NCBI GenBank assembly: GCA_017425745.1
Contig: JAFOXT010000246.1
Span: 1-15,222 of the forward strand
Length of the DNA stretch: 15,222 nt
Origin: Clostridia bacterium
GTDB taxonomy: Bacteria; Bacillota; Clostridia; Oscillospirales; Acutalibacteraceae
Direction of reading: 5' to 3'
Both the position numbers and the translations under genes were made by a program. This document shows positions 13,378 through 15,222 of this stretch, one piece after another. The notes under the pieces were generated by a model. It had not been told where the DNA came from. It did no database searches and saw nothing but the letters and a program-made list of their open reading frames with translations. Each line of letters begins with the position of its first letter. The stretch's first letter is position 1.

Positions 13378-15222
13378 AGCTCTCACCTCCCGAAATTATT
13401 CTCAGTGCATCGTCGTGCTTAAGATTGTCAATATATCTGTATTCGCCCTTTTCTCTCAGGCACACCTCGTTATAGTCACACCATTCGCATGTTGTGGAAT
13501 GATTGGGTCCGAGAGCGGGAAGAGCAGGAATTTTGCCCTCATGGATACTGTCACCCATTTCTTTTATAAGGTTATCCATATATCTGCCAAGCTTTTCAAA
13601 CTGCTGAACAGATATGAAATTACCTTTGAGAGCACCCTTTGTATCAAACTTTGCAGGCAGGAAAAGCCCTTCCTTTTCCTTGTCCATTCTGCTGATGATT
13701 TCTTCATCACCAACAAGCATACCGTTCATTTTTGAAAGAGAGTAAATCTTCTTTTTTCTAAGTGCAGTGTCGTCACTTCTTTCAGTTGCAACGGGCTTTA
13801 TGTTTGCCGGAAAATAAAGCACACCTGCAGGCACACTGTCCTTATAAAAGCCCTCTTTACTTCTTATAATGCTCACGAGATAAAGAAGCATCTGCATATT
13901 AAGACCGTAAAGCACATCGGAAAGAACAAATTCCTTTGCACCCGTTTTATAGTCAATTACTCTTATATACCTTCTGTCGTTGACATCAAGCTTATCCACA
14001 CGGTCAACAAAGCCTTTAATCTGCACACTGCCCTCATTAAGCTTTATCTCTATAGGCTCAACGTCGCCGTTTTTGCCGATTTTCAGTTCAAAAGCGCACA
14101 TTTCAAAATCGCTTGAAGTGAACTCTGCAAGAATTCTGTCCATAAGGTGGCGGAGGATTTTATCCGTTCTCATATAGAGATAGTTGAAGCGATCGGTTTT
14201 ATCCTCACTGCCACCCATATTTTCATCAATATATTTTCTAAGGTGGTTTCTGATTTCTTCTCTTATTTCCTCATCGGTAAGCTTCAGAAATTCTCTGCCC
14301 TTATATTTGTCGAGAATTTCTTCAAGACAGTAATGCACAATTGTACCGCTCTGTGCAGGGTCAAGCCTTACCTTAAGACGGGGCTTTGCATAAACTCCGT
14401 ACTTGCAGAAATACATAAAGGGACACTTATAGTAAATCTCCATCTGAGAGGCTGAAAATACCATATTCTTACCGAAAAGCCGTGTAGCCTTTTCACTGTC
14501 ATTAAACGAGAAATTCTTTTCGTCTGTGGCTCTTTCAATTGCTTCAAGCCTTTTTGCATATTCGGGTCTGTTTCTGAAATATTTTTTCAAAGCCTCTGCC
14601 TTGGGTGAATTTTCGTGCCATTTTTCAGCCATAAGCTCAAAGGCGGCTTTTTCACTTTCAATTAAGCTTTCTTCATCTTCCTCAGCGGTTTTTACTGTTG
14701 TAATTTCAGGAAAGATTTTCCTTACTGTTCTTATACATTCGCTTTCTTTAAGCTTTTCACCGTCTGATGAGGCAGTTATATAAGAAAGGAAAAGCCTTTC
14801 AGTTGCAGAAAAGAGTGTACTGTAAAGAATAAACTTTTCCTTGGAAATAAAGTCCTTTACGCTGTCCCCTGCACTGACACCTACCTCGTCCATTCTCTCT
14901 TTTTCTCTTATGCTGAAAAAGCCGTTTGAAGGCTGTTGAAGTGGAAAAGAACCCGCATTGAGTCCAAGAGCAAAAACAACCTTAGAATGTCTTGTGCTTA
15001 CTCTGTCAGCCCCAAGAACAGAAACCTCATCAAAGCCGTCGGGAAGCTTACCGAGGCTTTTTGATGAAACAATAAGCTCAAAAATTTCGCTGTATCTTTT
15101 AAGGCTTATGGGCTTATTACCGAGTGCGCCTGCAATTTCATCAAGCACCTCCATAAGCACATCCCATACCTGTTCCTGCTCAAGGGCGAGCTCAAAATGA
15201 CCTTCATCCTGAAGCTTCAGTG
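13355..15222 (-). CDS. addB: ATP-dependent helicase/nuclease subunit B, C-terminal part (5' end outside window)
   Basis: Partner of AddA. In known AddAB this subunit recognises Chi and cuts the 5'-ended strand. The frame is open to the window edge, leaving 621 visible residues, roughly the C-terminal half of a ~1150-residue protein. The iron-sulfur staple is complete: YYKCPFMYFC (first cysteine at visible residue 266) and TTCEWCDYNEVC near the end (C578, C581, C587, pattern Cx2Cx5C). Nuclease residues appear in GTIVHYCLEEIL, GFVDRVDKL, VIDYKTGAKEF and NMQMLLYL. The N-terminal inactivated helicase half is mostly missing, so Chi-recognition residues cannot be judged. The stop codon lies inside the addA start region. 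Confidence 0.95.
   Translation of the reverse strand, partial: LKLQDEGHFELALEQEQVWDVLMEVLDEIAGALGNKPISLKRYSEIFELIVSSKSLGKLPDGFDEVSVLGADRVSTRHSKVVFALGLNAGSFPLQQPSNGFFSIREKERMDEVGVSAGDSVKDFISKEKFILYSTLFSATERLFLSYITASSDGEKLKESECIRTVRKIFPEITTVKTAEEDEESLIESEKAAFELMAEKWHENSPKAEALKKYFRNRPEYAKRLEAIERATDEKNFSFNDSEKATRLFGKNMVFSASQMEIYYKCPFMYFCKYGVYAKPRLKVRLDPAQSGTIVHYCLEEILDKYKGREFLKLTDEEIREEIRNHLRKYIDENMGGSEDKTDRFNYLYMRTDKILRHLMDRILAEFTSSDFEMCAFELKIGKNGDVEPIEIKLNEGSVQIKGFVDRVDKLDVNDRRYIRVIDYKTGAKEFVLSDVLYGLNMQMLLYLVSIIRSKEGFYKDSVPAGVLYFPANIKPVATERSDDTALRKKKIYSLSKMNGMLVGDEEIISRMDKEKEGLFLPAKFDTKGALKGNFISVQQFEKLGRYMDNLIKEMGDSIHEGKIPALPALGPNHSTTCEWCDYNEVCLREKGEYRYIDNLKHDDALRIISGGESCENEVDS

Overview
The window looks like a chromosomal housekeeping region of a low-to-mid GC Gram-positive (Firmicutes/Clostridia), most likely a gut anaerobe of the Ruminococcaceae/Oscillospiraceae type. 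The grounds are AddAB in place of RecBCD, a compact ~362-residue RpoD, the dgt-dnaG-rpoD gene order, strong AGGAGG-type ribosome binding sites, clear TTGACA/TATAAT promoters and a secreted fibronectin type III protein with an AAA-type signal peptide. Family-level placement is inference. Every protein gene reads on the minus strand, so transcription runs from high to low coordinates.

Layout in transcription order. (1) 15222-9817: addB (5' end outside the window) overlaps addA; together they form the AddAB helicase-nuclease. (2) 9703-9494: rpmE (L31) with its own promoter and terminator. (3) 9432-9160: a gene-free repeat-bounded element. (4) 9142-3965: a probable operon of a YigZ/IMPACT-family gene, dgt-like dNTPase, a four-helix-bundle protein carried in a second repeat-bounded element, dnaG primase and rpoD. 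(5) 3814-3626: rpmB (L28), with promoter and terminator. (6) 3418-1673: a secreted protein with four FN3 domains, with promoter and terminator. (7) 1298-1: the N-terminal third of rpoB, with its own promoter and a leader of about 130-145 nt.

The most notable content lies between genes. Two intergenic elements (6873-7445 and 9160-9432) have the same architecture. Each is bounded by an inverted pair of heptanucleotide-repeat tracts. The heptad sequence differs between the elements (TGCAAAR versus TTRAAAG) but matches, perfectly or nearly so, at the two ends of each element. Both also carry a related 65-bp sub-terminal block starting GGGTCACT and ending CATACCGCCAA. One element carries a gene for a 23S rRNA-IVS/Avd-like four-helix-bundle protein and splits the dgt-dnaG pair; the other has no gene and resembles a non-autonomous derivative. 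In both, one boundary stops two bases short of the Shine-Dalgarno of the next gene.

A second notable signal is a near-consensus extended -10 promoter on the plus strand inside the rpoB leader. With a short hairpin and T-tract about 120 bp further on, it suggests a ~140-nt RNA antisense to the rpoB promoter and leader. The remaining genes are ordinary DNA replication, transcription, translation and repair functions.
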